Shown here piece by piece: positions 28,067 through 37,698 of a stretch of 64,000 nt of DNA. The position numbers were made by a program, and so were the translations under genes. Under the pieces are notes generated by a model. It did no database searches. It had not been told where the DNA came from and was given only the letters and a program-made list of their open reading frames with translations. This DNA comes from Methanosarcina horonobensis HB-1 = JCM 15518 (GTDB lineage: Archaea; Halobacteriota; Methanosarcinia; Methanosarcinales; Methanosarcinaceae). Within the stretch, counting starts at the first letter, position 1. Each line of letters begins with the position of its first letter. The stretch covers positions 3,947,036 to 4,011,035 of the forward strand of contig NZ_CP009516.1 of NCBI RefSeq assembly GCF_000970285.1, read 5' to 3'.

Positions 28067-28669
28067 TTAACTTTCCTCAACTTTTCTCCTTCCCATCTCA
28101 AAAGCCCTGACATTAATCTCGATAGTCTTCTGTGGCACAAGTGCCTTTACACTCTCAAGAAGGGCATCTTTCGGGATGGGCAGGTAGCCAGAAACTGCCC
28201 CGACCATTGCGACATTCATTGCAAGCCTGCTCCCGGCTTCATAAGCCAGCTCATCAGCATTAAAGGCTTTAACTACGTACTTTTCAGAAAGAACGTCAAG
28301 GATTTCCTGGACATCAGGATATTTTGCAAGACCTGAAGTAACCGTAACAGGTACAATTGGCTGTATGTTTACTATAATTACCCCGCCATCCTTAAGAAAA
28401 TCGAGATACCTGACCGCTTCCATTGGCTCAAGGGCGAGCATAATGTCCGCTCCTTTTTTAGGGATCATTGACCCGAGATCGGACCCCAGCCTTATGTGGT
28501 TAACAACCGAGCCTCCACGCTGCGCCATCCCATGAGTCTCTGCCGCCCGGATCGGAAGCCCTGAAACGACTGCGGCTTTTCCGATAATATCCGAGGCAAG
28601 GATTGCACCCTGCCCGCCGACTCCAGTGATAAGGAGGTCGAGTTTCTTTTCTCCTGTTCCCTCGTTCAT
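28067..28669 (-). CDS. iorB: Indolepyruvate:ferredoxin oxidoreductase, beta subunit
   Basis: 200 residues, a pyruvate/ketoisovalerate oxidoreductase gamma-type domain: ITGVGGQGAILASDIIG near the start, ETHGMAQRGGSV near 43, and PKKGADIMLALEP near 72. With IorA it oxidises aryl-pyruvates (from aromatic amino acids) to aryl-acetyl-CoA, or runs in reverse for aromatic amino acid synthesis in methanogens. The start overlaps the iorA stop by four bases (ATGA), so the two are translationally coupled. Confidence 0.92.
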   Translation of the reverse strand: MNEGTGEKKLDLLITGVGGQGAILASDIIGKAAVVSGLPIRAAETHGMAQRGGSVVNHIRLGSDLGSMIPKKGADIMLALEPMEAVRYLDFLKDGGVIIVNIQPIVPVTVTSGLAKYPDVQEILDVLSEKYVVKAFNADELAYEAGSRLAMNVAMVGAVSGYLPIPKDALLESVKALVPQKTIEINVRAFEMGRRKVEES

Positions 28670-30468
28670 CTCTTCACCTCCTTAATAGCTTCAAATTTGC
28701 ATATCTGCGCACAGACCCCGCACCCGCTACATATAGCAGTAATTACAGCGCATTTATTATCTTCATCAAACTCGATTGCCGGACAGCCGAACTTAACGCA
28801 CTGCTTGCAGCCTTCACATTTTTCAGGGTCTACAATGTAAGGAACCCTTCTAATCCCTGCTCTCTTTCCAGAGATCACGCAGGGTTGTTTTGCAATGACC
28901 ACGGCTGTGCCTTCAAAGTCCTTTGCGGCTTTGAAAGCTTCCTGGGTCTCTTCAAGTCTATAGGGGTCAACGACAGTTACAAATTCTGCGCCCATCGCCC
29001 GGCAGAGTTCGGCAAGCGAAACCTCAACTGTAGGCTCCCCTGTTACTGTAAAGCCGACTCCCGGGTTTGGCTGGTGCCCTGTCATAGCTGTAATCCGGTT
29101 GTCAAGAATTGTGACCGTGATATTCGCTTTGTTAAAAACTGCATTAAGGAGAGAGTTCATGCCTGTATGGAAAAAGGTCGAGTCTCCTATGGAACAGCAG
29201 ATGGGGCGCTTTTCCCCTGCATGGTAAAGCCCGGAAGCAATACTTATGCTTGAACCCATGCAGAGCGTGGTCTCAACGGTCCCACTCTGGATACCAAGGG
29301 TGTAGCAGCCGATATCGCTCGGGTAGATAGCATCCTTTCCAAAGACCTTTTTCATGGAATAGAAAGTTGCCCTGTGAGAGCAGCCGGCACAGAGGGCAGG
29401 CGGGCGGGGAGCCAGTTCAAGAGAAACACCTCCAGTCTCGGGTTCAACCTCCAGATCAAAAGCTTTCTTCAGGGCTTCAAGGAAGGCATTTATATCCAGT
29501 TCTCCCTCCCGAGGAACAAATCCGCCTGTTTTTCCAATAATAGAGACCTCAAGCCCGGACTCCTGTGCAATCATCCTTACCTGCTCTTCAACAACAGGCT
29601 CGAGCTCTTCGAAAATAATAACCGTGTCAACTGTGCTGAGAAGTTCCAGAATAAGCTTTTTCGGGACAGGATAGGTTCCTATCTTCAGGAAAGAAGCTTC
29701 AAGCCCGAGCTCCTGCAGAGCCTCTTTTGCATATACAGAAGCAATGCCTGCCCCTATTACTCCAAGCCTTGCATCAGGTTTCAGTTCAAGGGAGTTCCAT
29801 GGTGACTCTGCAAGGGCATCTTCAATTGGCTGCTGGATAGAGAGGAGATGGGTATGGCGGGGTCTGGCGTTTTTGGGAAGCATAACCCAGCGGTCGAGAA
29901 GTTTTTCAAAATGAGGAACCGGCTTGTCTGAAGGGACTTCCCCCAGCTCAATGTCAGACTTCCCGTGCGAGATCCGGGTCGTGGGTCTGAAAATTACAGG
30001 AATTTCAAACTTTTCCGAAAACTCAAAAGCATAAGGTATCATGTCCTTGGCTTCCTGGGGTGTTGAAGGGTCAAAACAGGGCACAAGGGCAAACCGGGCA
30101 TAACGCCTTGTATCCTGCTCGTTCTGGGACGAGTGGCAGGAAGGGTCATCAGCTACGATTGCAATCAGTCCTCCTTTTGTGCCTGCATAAGCAAGGGTCA
30201 TGAAAGGGTCGGCTGCAACGTTTAACCCTACGTGCTTCATTGTCACGACAGACCTGACTCCTGCCCATGCGGCTCCAACTGCAACTTCCATTGCGACCTT
30301 TTCGTTAACCGACCATTCTATATGGTAGTCCTGGTCCTCGCGGGAAGCAAGTGTGTCTATAATCTCCGAAGAGGGAGTGCCGGGATAGCCTGCAATAACC
30401 TGCACGCTGCCTTCAAGAAGTCCACGAGCAATAGCCACGTTTCCAAGCATATACTCACGCATTGTCAT
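28666..30468 (-). CDS. iorA: Indolepyruvate:ferredoxin oxidoreductase, alpha subunit
   Basis: About 600 residues. It has an N-terminal pyrimidine-binding domain (AGYPGTPSSE near 28), the TPP-binding region with IGDSTFFHTG near 430, and two C-terminal [4Fe-4S] motifs (CEGCKQC and CSGCGVC). It catalyses CoA- and ferredoxin-dependent oxidative decarboxylation of 2-keto acids with aromatic side chains. ATG 30468 has GGAGATC nine bases upstream; the GTG at 30483 overlaps that site and is less likely. It is followed by iorB in an overlapping operon. Confidence 0.92.
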   Translation of the reverse strand: MTMREYMLGNVAIARGLLEGSVQVIAGYPGTPSSEIIDTLASREDQDYHIEWSVNEKVAMEVAVGAAWAGVRSVVTMKHVGLNVAADPFMTLAYAGTKGGLIAIVADDPSCHSSQNEQDTRRYARFALVPCFDPSTPQEAKDMIPYAFEFSEKFEIPVIFRPTTRISHGKSDIELGEVPSDKPVPHFEKLLDRWVMLPKNARPRHTHLLSIQQPIEDALAESPWNSLELKPDARLGVIGAGIASVYAKEALQELGLEASFLKIGTYPVPKKLILELLSTVDTVIIFEELEPVVEEQVRMIAQESGLEVSIIGKTGGFVPREGELDINAFLEALKKAFDLEVEPETGGVSLELAPRPPALCAGCSHRATFYSMKKVFGKDAIYPSDIGCYTLGIQSGTVETTLCMGSSISIASGLYHAGEKRPICCSIGDSTFFHTGMNSLLNAVFNKANITVTILDNRITAMTGHQPNPGVGFTVTGEPTVEVSLAELCRAMGAEFVTVVDPYRLEETQEAFKAAKDFEGTAVVIAKQPCVISGKRAGIRRVPYIVDPEKCEGCKQCVKFGCPAIEFDEDNKCAVITAICSGCGVCAQICKFEAIKEVKR

Positions 30469-30855
30469 AATCAAGATCTCCACATATTAAACGATAAAAC
30501 GCAATTCTAATAACAGTTTAAATTTAGTTCTCTGTCAATTAACATTAACAAATCAGAATTCCAGGAAAAGACAGCTCTGGCAAATAAAACTCGCTGTCTG
30601 TAAACTAGGTAAAACTTTTGCATTATTCAAATAACACGATCAATAATATACTTTCGGATAATTACCAGGAAATTTCTTCTGCAGAATGAGCTAACACAAG
30701 AAAGCCATTTGTAAAGAATTCGAAAAAAATAATAAAAAATTTCATGTTTACAAAATAAAGTTAAAGCTCGTTTTTTGAACTAATTTAAAACATAAAAAAT
30801 AGTCGAGATAAGGGAAATTCCCATCAGCTTCCTGGAATCATAACTTGATGAAGGA
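30469..30855. other. Intergenic region upstream of iorA
   Basis: About 390 bp, AT-rich. It presumably contains the iorA promoter on the minus strand. No distinct motif is clear and no gene is supportable. Confidence 0.5.
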
Positions 30856-31671
30856 TCAATGAGTCAATGAACCGGCCTTCTCCAGAAACTCTGCAAGCTT
30901 CGCAATCTCTTCAAGATCAAGATCGAGTTCTTCACCTTTCAGGGACGCTTTGAAAAGCTCTCTTCTTGCAGGGATCTCAGCCACGACATTCACACAGTTC
31001 ACGGAAGCCAGCATCTCCTCCCTTACGTCCGGCTCGACCTTATTAAGCACAAAATAAACTCCACACCCACATTGTGCACCGAACTCATCAAACTTCTTTG
31101 AAAGCTTTAGGGATTCGTAAGAAGGGTCGACAACCACAAGGATCAGGTCAAAATCTTTATCAACCCCGCGTCCGAAGTGTTCAGTCCCGGCTTCGGTATC
31201 CACAATCACAAAATCATCTTTCCCGAGGTCAAGATTTTCAAGAAACTCCCTTGTCAAGACCCCCATGGGACACGCACATCCTTCTCCGTAGTCTTTGATC
31301 TTTCCAACAGCCATGAGCTTTAGGTTTCCTTTTTCTTCCACAAATTCAGGAGGCAGGTCGGAAAAACTCCATCTCTCCTTGAAAAAACGGGACTGCTGCT
31401 GAACTGGTTGCCCTTTATTATTTTCAGCTGCAAGCCCCCAGAACTGCGTTTGCTTAGGAGCAGCCCTCTGTTTTTCTTTAAAGCCTTTCTTTCCTCCGAA
31501 ATACTCCATGAGATCCCGTGGAGCTGCCAATCCGAGCTGGCTGTGAAGCCCGTAGTTGGACTCATCTATATCAAGCACAAGCACATTTTTTGTTTTTGCC
31601 ATCTGCTTTGCCAGGAGAGCCGAAATAGTGCTCTTTCCGCTTCCTCCTTTCCCGCACACTGCTATTCTCAT
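30856..31671 (-). CDS. CooC-like P-loop ATPase (CODH maturation type)
   Basis: About 271 residues, a deviant Walker A MinD/NifH-family ATPase: CGKGGSGKST at the start, DIDESNYG near 40, DTEAGTEHFGRG near 165 and FVLNKVE near 210. Around residue 134 it carries GCACPMG, the CxC pair that binds metal in CooC-type nickel inserters. Thus it may insert Ni into CODH or another metalloenzyme. ATG 31671 has TAGGTGA upstream, so the GTG at 31689 is disfavoured. It is a separate gene about 10 kb from the CODH/ACS operon, which has its own cooC. Confidence 0.8.
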   Translation of the reverse strand: MRIAVCGKGGSGKSTISALLAKQMAKTKNVLVLDIDESNYGLHSQLGLAAPRDLMEYFGGKKGFKEKQRAAPKQTQFWGLAAENNKGQPVQQQSRFFKERWSFSDLPPEFVEEKGNLKLMAVGKIKDYGEGCACPMGVLTREFLENLDLGKDDFVIVDTEAGTEHFGRGVDKDFDLILVVVDPSYESLKLSKKFDEFGAQCGCGVYFVLNKVEPDVREEMLASVNCVNVVAEIPARRELFKASLKGEELDLDLEEIAKLAEFLEKAGSLTH

Positions 31672-31833
31672 ACAAAGTTCACCTAGCACAGTAATTTACC
31701 CAGGAGTTTTTAAAGTTATTTCCAGGATGGGAGAGTGAATAAAATTACCTCTCACTGAATCAAAGTACCCCCGGAAAGCAGGTATTTAATAGTAAAACAT
31801 ATGCTGATTCGTAAAACAGGCTCCGGACAATTT

Positions 31834-34815
31834 TCAGGAGAGATTTTTAGAAAAAACAGACTGCACGTTTTCTGGCAGGGTAAAAGTAAATGTACTTCCC
31901 TTTCCGAGCTCTGAACTTACTCGTACCTTTCCATTGTGCATTTCTACAAATTCTTTGACAAGAGTAAGGCCCAGGCCTGTCCCTCCGAATTCTCTGGAAG
32001 TAGATGTATCAGCCTGTACGAAAGGATGGAAGATTATTTCAATTTTGTCCGCCGGGATGCCGATTCCGGTATCAGTTACGTTGACTTCCAGGCAATTTTT
32101 CTCGCAGGTGGCAGTAACTGTAACTTTTCCTCCAGCCGGAGTAAACTTAATAGCATTGCTTAAAAGGTTGTAGAGAATCTGCTTGAACTTTATCCGGTCA
32201 GCCCTGATCATTTTTACCTCTTTGGCTATCCTAGTTTCCAGAAAAATGTTTTTTTCCCGGGCTTTTTGTGAGATGACTTCACTTACCTCGGCAATCACAT
32301 CCGGGACCAAGACCTCTTCATAATACATTTCGGACTTCCCGGCCTCTATCTTTGAGAGGTCAAGGAGGTTATTTATGAGGTCAAGGAGGTGTTTTGCGCT
32401 TATGGAGATATTTTTTACGTGTTTCAACTGCTTCGGGTTGAGGTTTCCGAAGATTTCAAGCTGCAAGAGATCTGAAAACCCGATAATGGAATTTAACGGA
32501 GTCCTCAGTTCATGGCTCATGTTGACAATAAAATCGGTTTTTGTATTTCTGGCGACTTCAGACTCTATTTTTGCGTGAAGAATAGCCTCCTCGGCAGTCT
32601 TTCTCTCCGTGATATCACATAAATAGCCCTGATAAAATAGGATGTTTCCCTGATCGTCACGGATACAATGGAGGATATCATGGACCCAGCGGATCTCACC
32701 ATTTTTTCTTATTATACGGTACTCCTTTTCAAGAGTGGATTCCGGATTTTCCTGCAGGAATCTTTCATCCATGTGGAGCTTTTCCAGATCTCTGGAGTCA
32801 ACAAGATCCTCCCATCTTATTTTTCCAGAAGTAAAATCGTTTTCACTGTAGCCTGTCATTTCTTCTACTCTTCCCCGTGAAAAAACAGTATTGAAATCCT
32901 TGTCTACCTGGAAAGCGATTCCTGCAAAGTTCTGTAAAAAAGAACGGTGGAGTGCCTCACTTTCCCTTAACTTTTCCGAGGTAACCTTTATGGGAGTAAT
33001 ATCTTTTATTGTCCCTATAATTCTGCGAGGCTGCCCGGCTGCATCCCTTAGGATAATCCCGGTATCTTCCGCATAGAAATAGCTGCCGTCCTTTCTCCTT
33101 AACCTGTACTCTTCCCGGTACCTGTTAGCGGCTTGCAAGATTCTTTCATATTCTTTAAAGAATTTTCCTGCGTCATCAGGGTGGATTCCTTTCCATATGT
33201 CTATGGGAAGTGTATGAAGCTCCTCAGGACTATACCCTGTCAGCTCCTCAATTGCTCCTGACAAGTCAAAGGAGCCGGTCATCAGGTCACAATCAAATAT
33301 GATCTGACCTGTCTGCTCTGCAGCTATCCGGAACTTTTCCTCACTTTTCTCAAGTTCCCGCCGGACTCGCTTTTGTTCGGTTATATCCCTGCTAATCGAG
33401 AGGATAGCAGGCTGTCCTTCATAATTTATTGCCCTGTTACTGATTTCATAGTGAAAAGTGGTTCCGTCTTTGCAACGACACTCGATCTCTATCATCATAT
33501 ACCCGCATTTTTTAAACTTTTCAATTTCCTCCTGAACCTGGACACCTGGACCTTTTAAGTCCTCAAGAGACATCTGGAGAAGTTCTTCGTATGTATAATA
33601 GCCAGTACGTTCACAGCAGACTCTGTTGACTTCCAGTATCCTGCCTTTCATGTCATAAACGATGATCGCATCATTGGAATTGTCAAATATGTTTCTAAAC
33701 TTTTCTTCGGACTTTTTCAGAGTTTCAAATACTGCTCTTTTCTCGCTTACATCTCTGCCAATAGAAAGAATGGCTAGATTTCCCTCATACTCTATAACCC
33801 AGGTGCTAATCTCGTGAGAGACGACAGTCCCGTCCTTACAGAGGAGATCAACTTCAAAAAGAGCATGTCCTGAATCCAGGATTAGCTTTCTGTGTTCCTC
33901 AAACATTGCCTGGTACTCAGGAGTTTCCAGTTTCCATATCGGCATCTGCAAAAGTTCATCACAGGAATAACCAAGACATTCACAGCCTTTTTTATTTATT
34001 TCCAGAATCCTGCAGTCCAGATCACAGACAGCCACAACATCGTCCACGTTATCAAAAATGATTTTGAATTTATCGTCAGGACTTTTCAGGTTCTCAGAAG
34101 TCCACTTTTCTAAAGCCTGTTTAGATTCCTGTAAATTATGTGCCGGATTAACAGGAAAGCTGCTTCCAATCTTTTCATTCAGCAGCATAAAGGGGGCTAT
34201 CCAGGCTCCTTTTCTTTTAATTATCATGTCATGGTTTTCCTCGAGAAGATCAAGAACTTCTGAGGTAGAAAATGCCTTAAGTGGGAAGATATTCAGGACA
34301 AAGGCCTTATTTTTGCGGAGAAAAAGATCCAAGTGCCTTTTAAGTTCATATATATAAGAGAGAGGATCACCATTTGCAGATACTTGGAGATCGATACCAA
34401 CCCTTAAGCTTGAAAATCCCTTTGAAGATGCAAGTTCATATTTTTTTTCAAGGAATTTCCCTATGTTTAAAGGCAGGATTTCTTCCTTAAAATCCAACTG
34501 TTTTATGTGAATGATTTCCAATTGAGACGAGAATCCTTGAAGATTAATATCAAAGCAAGCTTTTTTTAATTCCGTTTCTGCGTTTTCATAACCTAGAGTA
34601 CCAGAAACTATCCACACGTAATATTCGCTCTTTTCAAAACCCTCTTTAAAAAAAGAAGAAATTAATTCAAGTTTTTCTTCGATATTATTATATAGAGCGG
34701 TTAACTGGGACTCTGGGAAGCCTGAGGAAATTTGTGAAAAAAAGTTCAATGATAAATCTCCTTTTTGTATACCGAATTGAAAAATATTAGCCTTTTTGTC
34801 CCAGGACGGAGTCAT
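31834..34815 (-). CDS. MEDS-domain multi-PAS sensor histidine kinase
   Basis: 993 residues with no membrane segment. The N-terminal 200 residues match the MEDS (methanogen/methylotroph DcmR sensory) domain. Four PAS/PAC units follow, beginning near 252, 372, 495 and 622, the third of PAS_3 type. The HisKA dimerisation helix has the phosphoacceptor in NMSHELRTPLN near 767. The HATPase domain (about 850-980) shows NAIKFTPAGG, DTGIGIP and the GGTGLGL lid. It is a soluble kinase that senses an unknown signal, perhaps a redox state or small molecule. No response regulator is adjacent. Confidence 0.9.
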   Translation of the reverse strand: MTPSWDKKANIFQFGIQKGDLSLNFFSQISSGFPESQLTALYNNIEEKLELISSFFKEGFEKSEYYVWIVSGTLGYENAETELKKACFDINLQGFSSQLEIIHIKQLDFKEEILPLNIGKFLEKKYELASSKGFSSLRVGIDLQVSANGDPLSYIYELKRHLDLFLRKNKAFVLNIFPLKAFSTSEVLDLLEENHDMIIKRKGAWIAPFMLLNEKIGSSFPVNPAHNLQESKQALEKWTSENLKSPDDKFKIIFDNVDDVVAVCDLDCRILEINKKGCECLGYSCDELLQMPIWKLETPEYQAMFEEHRKLILDSGHALFEVDLLCKDGTVVSHEISTWVIEYEGNLAILSIGRDVSEKRAVFETLKKSEEKFRNIFDNSNDAIIVYDMKGRILEVNRVCCERTGYYTYEELLQMSLEDLKGPGVQVQEEIEKFKKCGYMMIEIECRCKDGTTFHYEISNRAINYEGQPAILSISRDITEQKRVRRELEKSEEKFRIAAEQTGQIIFDCDLMTGSFDLSGAIEELTGYSPEELHTLPIDIWKGIHPDDAGKFFKEYERILQAANRYREEYRLRRKDGSYFYAEDTGIILRDAAGQPRRIIGTIKDITPIKVTSEKLRESEALHRSFLQNFAGIAFQVDKDFNTVFSRGRVEEMTGYSENDFTSGKIRWEDLVDSRDLEKLHMDERFLQENPESTLEKEYRIIRKNGEIRWVHDILHCIRDDQGNILFYQGYLCDITERKTAEEAILHAKIESEVARNTKTDFIVNMSHELRTPLNSIIGFSDLLQLEIFGNLNPKQLKHVKNISISAKHLLDLINNLLDLSKIEAGKSEMYYEEVLVPDVIAEVSEVISQKAREKNIFLETRIAKEVKMIRADRIKFKQILYNLLSNAIKFTPAGGKVTVTATCEKNCLEVNVTDTGIGIPADKIEIIFHPFVQADTSTSREFGGTGLGLTLVKEFVEMHNGKVRVSSELGKGSTFTFTLPENVQSVFSKNLS

Positions 34816-35258
34816 TGAGAACGTGGATAATAGCTTTTTTTAGTAGAGCTATCCTGAAACGTATTAGAAGTCTTACCTATAAACATATATAATATATTTA
34901 GAGATTTAAACTTAACGATATTTGATTTTTTTAGAAAAATTATTGGATTTACAGGGATTACAGAAGCAGCTTTCGAAGTTTTGAACACAACCAGTACAAC
35001 CAGAATATCTTTTTTGTGAGCATTATTATACAGTAGCAGTTACCCTTTTTCTTATAAAGCAATAGAAGCCGATCACCTGGACATAAGGAGGAAAAAACTG
35101 GAAAAGGAATTGAAGGAAATCTTGGAAAACAAAAAACTGGAAAAGAGTTGAAATCTACAGGATCAGGTTTGGTATTGGACAAGAGCATGTCTCCAAGCCC
35201 ATAGTCTGCAAATAACAGAACGCGTAAATTAACTGCAAATCCACCCCATTATGTTGCC
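34816..35258. other. AT-rich intergenic region
   Basis: About 440 bp. It holds a short imperfect repeat (AAAAAACTGGAAAAG near 35093 and again near 35133). The only open frame (34958-35188) looks like chance. Nothing else is supportable. Confidence 0.5.
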
Positions 35259-35552
35259 TCATGTATTGTTCAGTTCTTCAGCCTTTACCTGCGCTGCTTC
35301 CTCTGTTTCAAAGATCTTGATGTCTGAGGGATAGCAGTATAGATACACTTCATCAGTAACCTGCACAGTTTTGTATATTAGAGTGTACACAGGTTTGTCC
35401 ATGACATCTGCTTTCAGGTAGCTGATTTCATGCTCACCAAAATTTACATATGCACACTGACACGTCCACTTTCTCATCTGGGTAATCAGAAAAGTTCGCG
35501 TTTCGAGACACATAGTCGTATACTGATTCATATGTTTGTATAATGATTCCAT
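35259..35552 (-). CDS. Conserved-looking hypothetical protein
   Basis: 97 residues, soluble and not recognised. It has several Cys/Tyr-rich beta-like strands (CQCAYVNFGEHEISYLKAD, EVYLYCYPSDIKIF) and an acidic C-terminal helix (EEAAQVKAEELNN). TAGAGATC is close upstream of the ATG. It sits 87 bases past the start of the TetR gene's 3' side, on the same strand, and could be co-transcribed. No function can be given. Confidence 0.55.
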   Translation of the reverse strand: MESLYKHMNQYTTMCLETRTFLITQMRKWTCQCAYVNFGEHEISYLKADVMDKPVYTLIYKTVQVTDEVYLYCYPSDIKIFETEEAAQVKAEELNNT

Positions 35553-35639
35553 TGATCTCTATATTAGTTAACATAAGTTTCAACCCGTGAATTGCATAGA
35601 CAGGTCTCTATATATAAAGTAAAAAATTTGAAAATTAAG

Positions 35640-36215
35640 TTATTTATCTTTTAATAGAACAGGTATTTTCTCAGCAGTGGCTACCAGCATAGTATTGTCA
35701 TTACGAATTAAAGATATAGTTATCGCGCCTTCGATCATTAATTGAAGAATTAAGCTCAGTTCTTTTGCTTTTTCTGATGAGAGTCCACTGCTAACTAATT
35801 TCTGATAGTATGTATCAGTCCACATATCATAGACTTCAGTACAGGCTTTTCGTAAAGAATCGCTTATTGAAACCGTCTCTAATGCCAGCAAACCGATCGA
35901 AAAGCAGTTCTCTTGATCTTCTTTTTCATTAAATTTCCATGCCAAATCCAGAATAAACTCCTTGATAGCCTGAACTGGATCACTATTTTGTGCTAATTCT
36001 TCTTTAATATCGTGTTGAATTTTATCTCCCATCAATTTTATAGTGGCTGCTGCTAACTCCTCCTTTCCGTTTGGAAAATAATAATACAACGATCCTTTTG
36101 GCGTTGCGCTTTCTTTAATAATTTCATTTAACCCGGTAGCGTGATAACCGTTTTTCTGGAACAAAATAGCAGCCGTAGTAAGGATTTTTTCACGTGTATT
36201 CATTTTAGATTCCAT
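35640..36215 (-). CDS. TetR/AcrR-family transcriptional regulator
   Basis: 191 residues. The N-terminal HTH is clear: TREKILTTAAILFQKNGYHATGLN and PKGSLYYYFPNGKEELA (about 5-55). The C-terminal ligand domain resembles the YxaF/TetR_C_33 type. Met 5 is an alternative start. TetR proteins usually repress nearby efflux or metabolic genes. Here the neighbours are a broken tbp gene upstream and an MFS transporter with its own MarR regulator beyond it. Confidence 0.88.
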   Translation of the reverse strand: MESKMNTREKILTTAAILFQKNGYHATGLNEIIKESATPKGSLYYYFPNGKEELAAATIKLMGDKIQHDIKEELAQNSDPVQAIKEFILDLAWKFNEKEDQENCFSIGLLALETVSISDSLRKACTEVYDMWTDTYYQKLVSSGLSSEKAKELSLILQLMIEGAITISLIRNDNTMLVATAEKIPVLLKDK

Positions 36216-36287
36216 ATAGATTCCACAAAATCGTTGATAATATGCATGGCTATTGAAGATTTAATAAAGCAATCCTAAGTTGTCCAG

Positions 36288-36820
36288 CTATTTCTTAATG
36301 ATCCGCAGGCCCTCTTCGCAATCCTCCGGACATTTTCCACCTGTAATTACACCAGTTTGCCAGTTCTGAATATAAGCACTGCTACCTTGGGAATCTCTAG
36401 TTTATAAACAAGCCCAGGAAATACTTCTGGTTCGTACTCGACGTTTTCCATACCAAAGACTGTCAAAATGGCATTCAGGTTTAAATTCGTCCTTAAATTT
36501 GCAGAGGCTACTACATTTTGAACATGAATCTCAGGCTCCAGATCTATTTCCTTGCAGCCGATTGAATTGAGTTCGTTAGCCAGATTGATCATAGCCATAT
36601 GAGCTTTTTCGATACTCCTGGCTCCAGTGCATACCACTTTTCCGGAGTTGAAAATTAGAAAGGCAACCCTTGGATTCTCAATTCTGTATACGAGGCCGGG
36701 GAACTTCGTTTTGTTATACTCTGCACCTTCAAGCCCGGTCTCCATTAATTTTTGCAGGTCGAAATCTTCTGCCAGCTTTGTAGATGCCACTACGTTCTCT
36801 ATAGTTATCGTGGGTTCCAT
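36288..36820 (-). pseudogene. tbp: TATA-binding protein paralogue with frameshift
   Basis: The protein starts at [13 protein letters not shown] and shows the two TBP half-repeats: [12 protein letters not shown] with [12 protein letters not shown] in the first, and [12 protein letters not shown] with FRTGKLV in the second. The frame then stops at 36347, about 20 residues short. In the other phase, the expected ending [20 protein letters not shown] runs to a stop at 36288. The change is a 2-nt insertion, an extra AC (GT on the coding strand) near 36349-36352. Read straight, the product lacks the last strand and helix of the second half. Methanosarcina species carry several tbp genes, so this is probably a spare copy. 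The start at 36820 is chosen for homology; the frame is open to 36904. Confidence 0.82.
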
Positions 36821-37154
36821 ACACATCCCATAGAATAACTGGTAATAGCCGTGAGTTATTGAAAAACGTAAACAAACAATATCTTTCCATTTATTACCAA
36901 ACATGGAGGGATGTACTTTTTTTTAGAGGTGATCAGTAACTCACGGACATAACCGAATTATTTTTCTAGTGATTATAATGACTGGTCTACATATTATTTA
37001 TATTTTACCAATACCACATGTCAAACAAATTTTTCTCATTGGTGTCTCAGCTACTAAAAGACGATCAAAGTTCTGATGTCAATTAGTTGTATCGACAACT
37101 ATATATTATTTCAAGTGGTCGTGTACCCAACCAAGATAGTTGCGTTTGCAACTG

Positions 37155-37165
37155 TTTTAAATATA
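37155..37165 (+). promoter_or_regulatory. TATA-box candidate for marR-MFS
   Basis: TTTTAAATATA lies about 60 bases before the favoured ATG at 37226. A transcript would begin near 37188, a spacing normal for archaeal promoters. This argues against the earlier in-frame starts at 37076 and 37184. Confidence 0.45.
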
Positions 37166-37225
37166 CAATGCGGAAGTAATAAAGTGAGTACAATTGAATT
37201 CAATGGAAGTTCACATGCTAAAGAA

Positions 37226-37654
37226 ATGTGTGGTAAAGAGTTCATTGGAAAAGCCATCTCATATCTTTACAGATATGAACAGATCTTTATTGGGAAAAAA
37301 ATTGAGCCATATGGTATTGGAAGCGGACAGTTTCCTTTTCTTATGAGACTATATCGTGAGGATGGGATCAATCAGGAGAGTCTTTCTGACTATCTAAAAA
37401 TTGATAAAGGCACTACTGCAAGGGCTATACAGAAACTTGTTGATGAGGGTTATGTTTTCAGACAGAGGGATGAGAAGGACAGGCGATCATACAGGGTTTT
37501 TCTTACCGAGAAAGGAAAAAAGTTAGAACCGGATATGAAAAGAATAGCTTCGGAGTGGGAGGACATTCTCTTCTCCGGTTTTGATGACAGTCAAAGAAAA
37601 AATATTACGAACTCACTTGGAATTATGTTTGAGAATGTATTGAAAATAATGTGA
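37226..37654 (+). CDS. MarR-family transcriptional regulator
   Basis: About 142 residues from ATG 37226, a usual length for the family. The winged HTH is seen in QFPFLMRLYREDGINQESLS, KGTTARAIQKLVDEGYV and the wing RDEKDRRSYRVFLTEKG. The frame is open from 37076, and a GTG at 37184 is another option. It ends 45 bases before the MFS gene and is probably co-transcribed. MarR proteins typically repress their own operon and release DNA when a phenolic or toxic ligand binds. Confidence 0.88.
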   Translation: MCGKEFIGKAISYLYRYEQIFIGKKIEPYGIGSGQFPFLMRLYREDGINQESLSDYLKIDKGTTARAIQKLVDEGYVFRQRDEKDRRSYRVFLTEKGKKLEPDMKRIASEWEDILFSGFDDSQRKNITNSLGIMFENVLKIM

Positions 37655-37698
37655 AATAACGAGACAAGACCACGAAATTCAAAAAACGAGACAAGATC

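Noticed and set aside
34958-35188. A 76-codon minus-strand frame
   Set aside because: Composition follows an A-rich imperfect repeat; no start signal.
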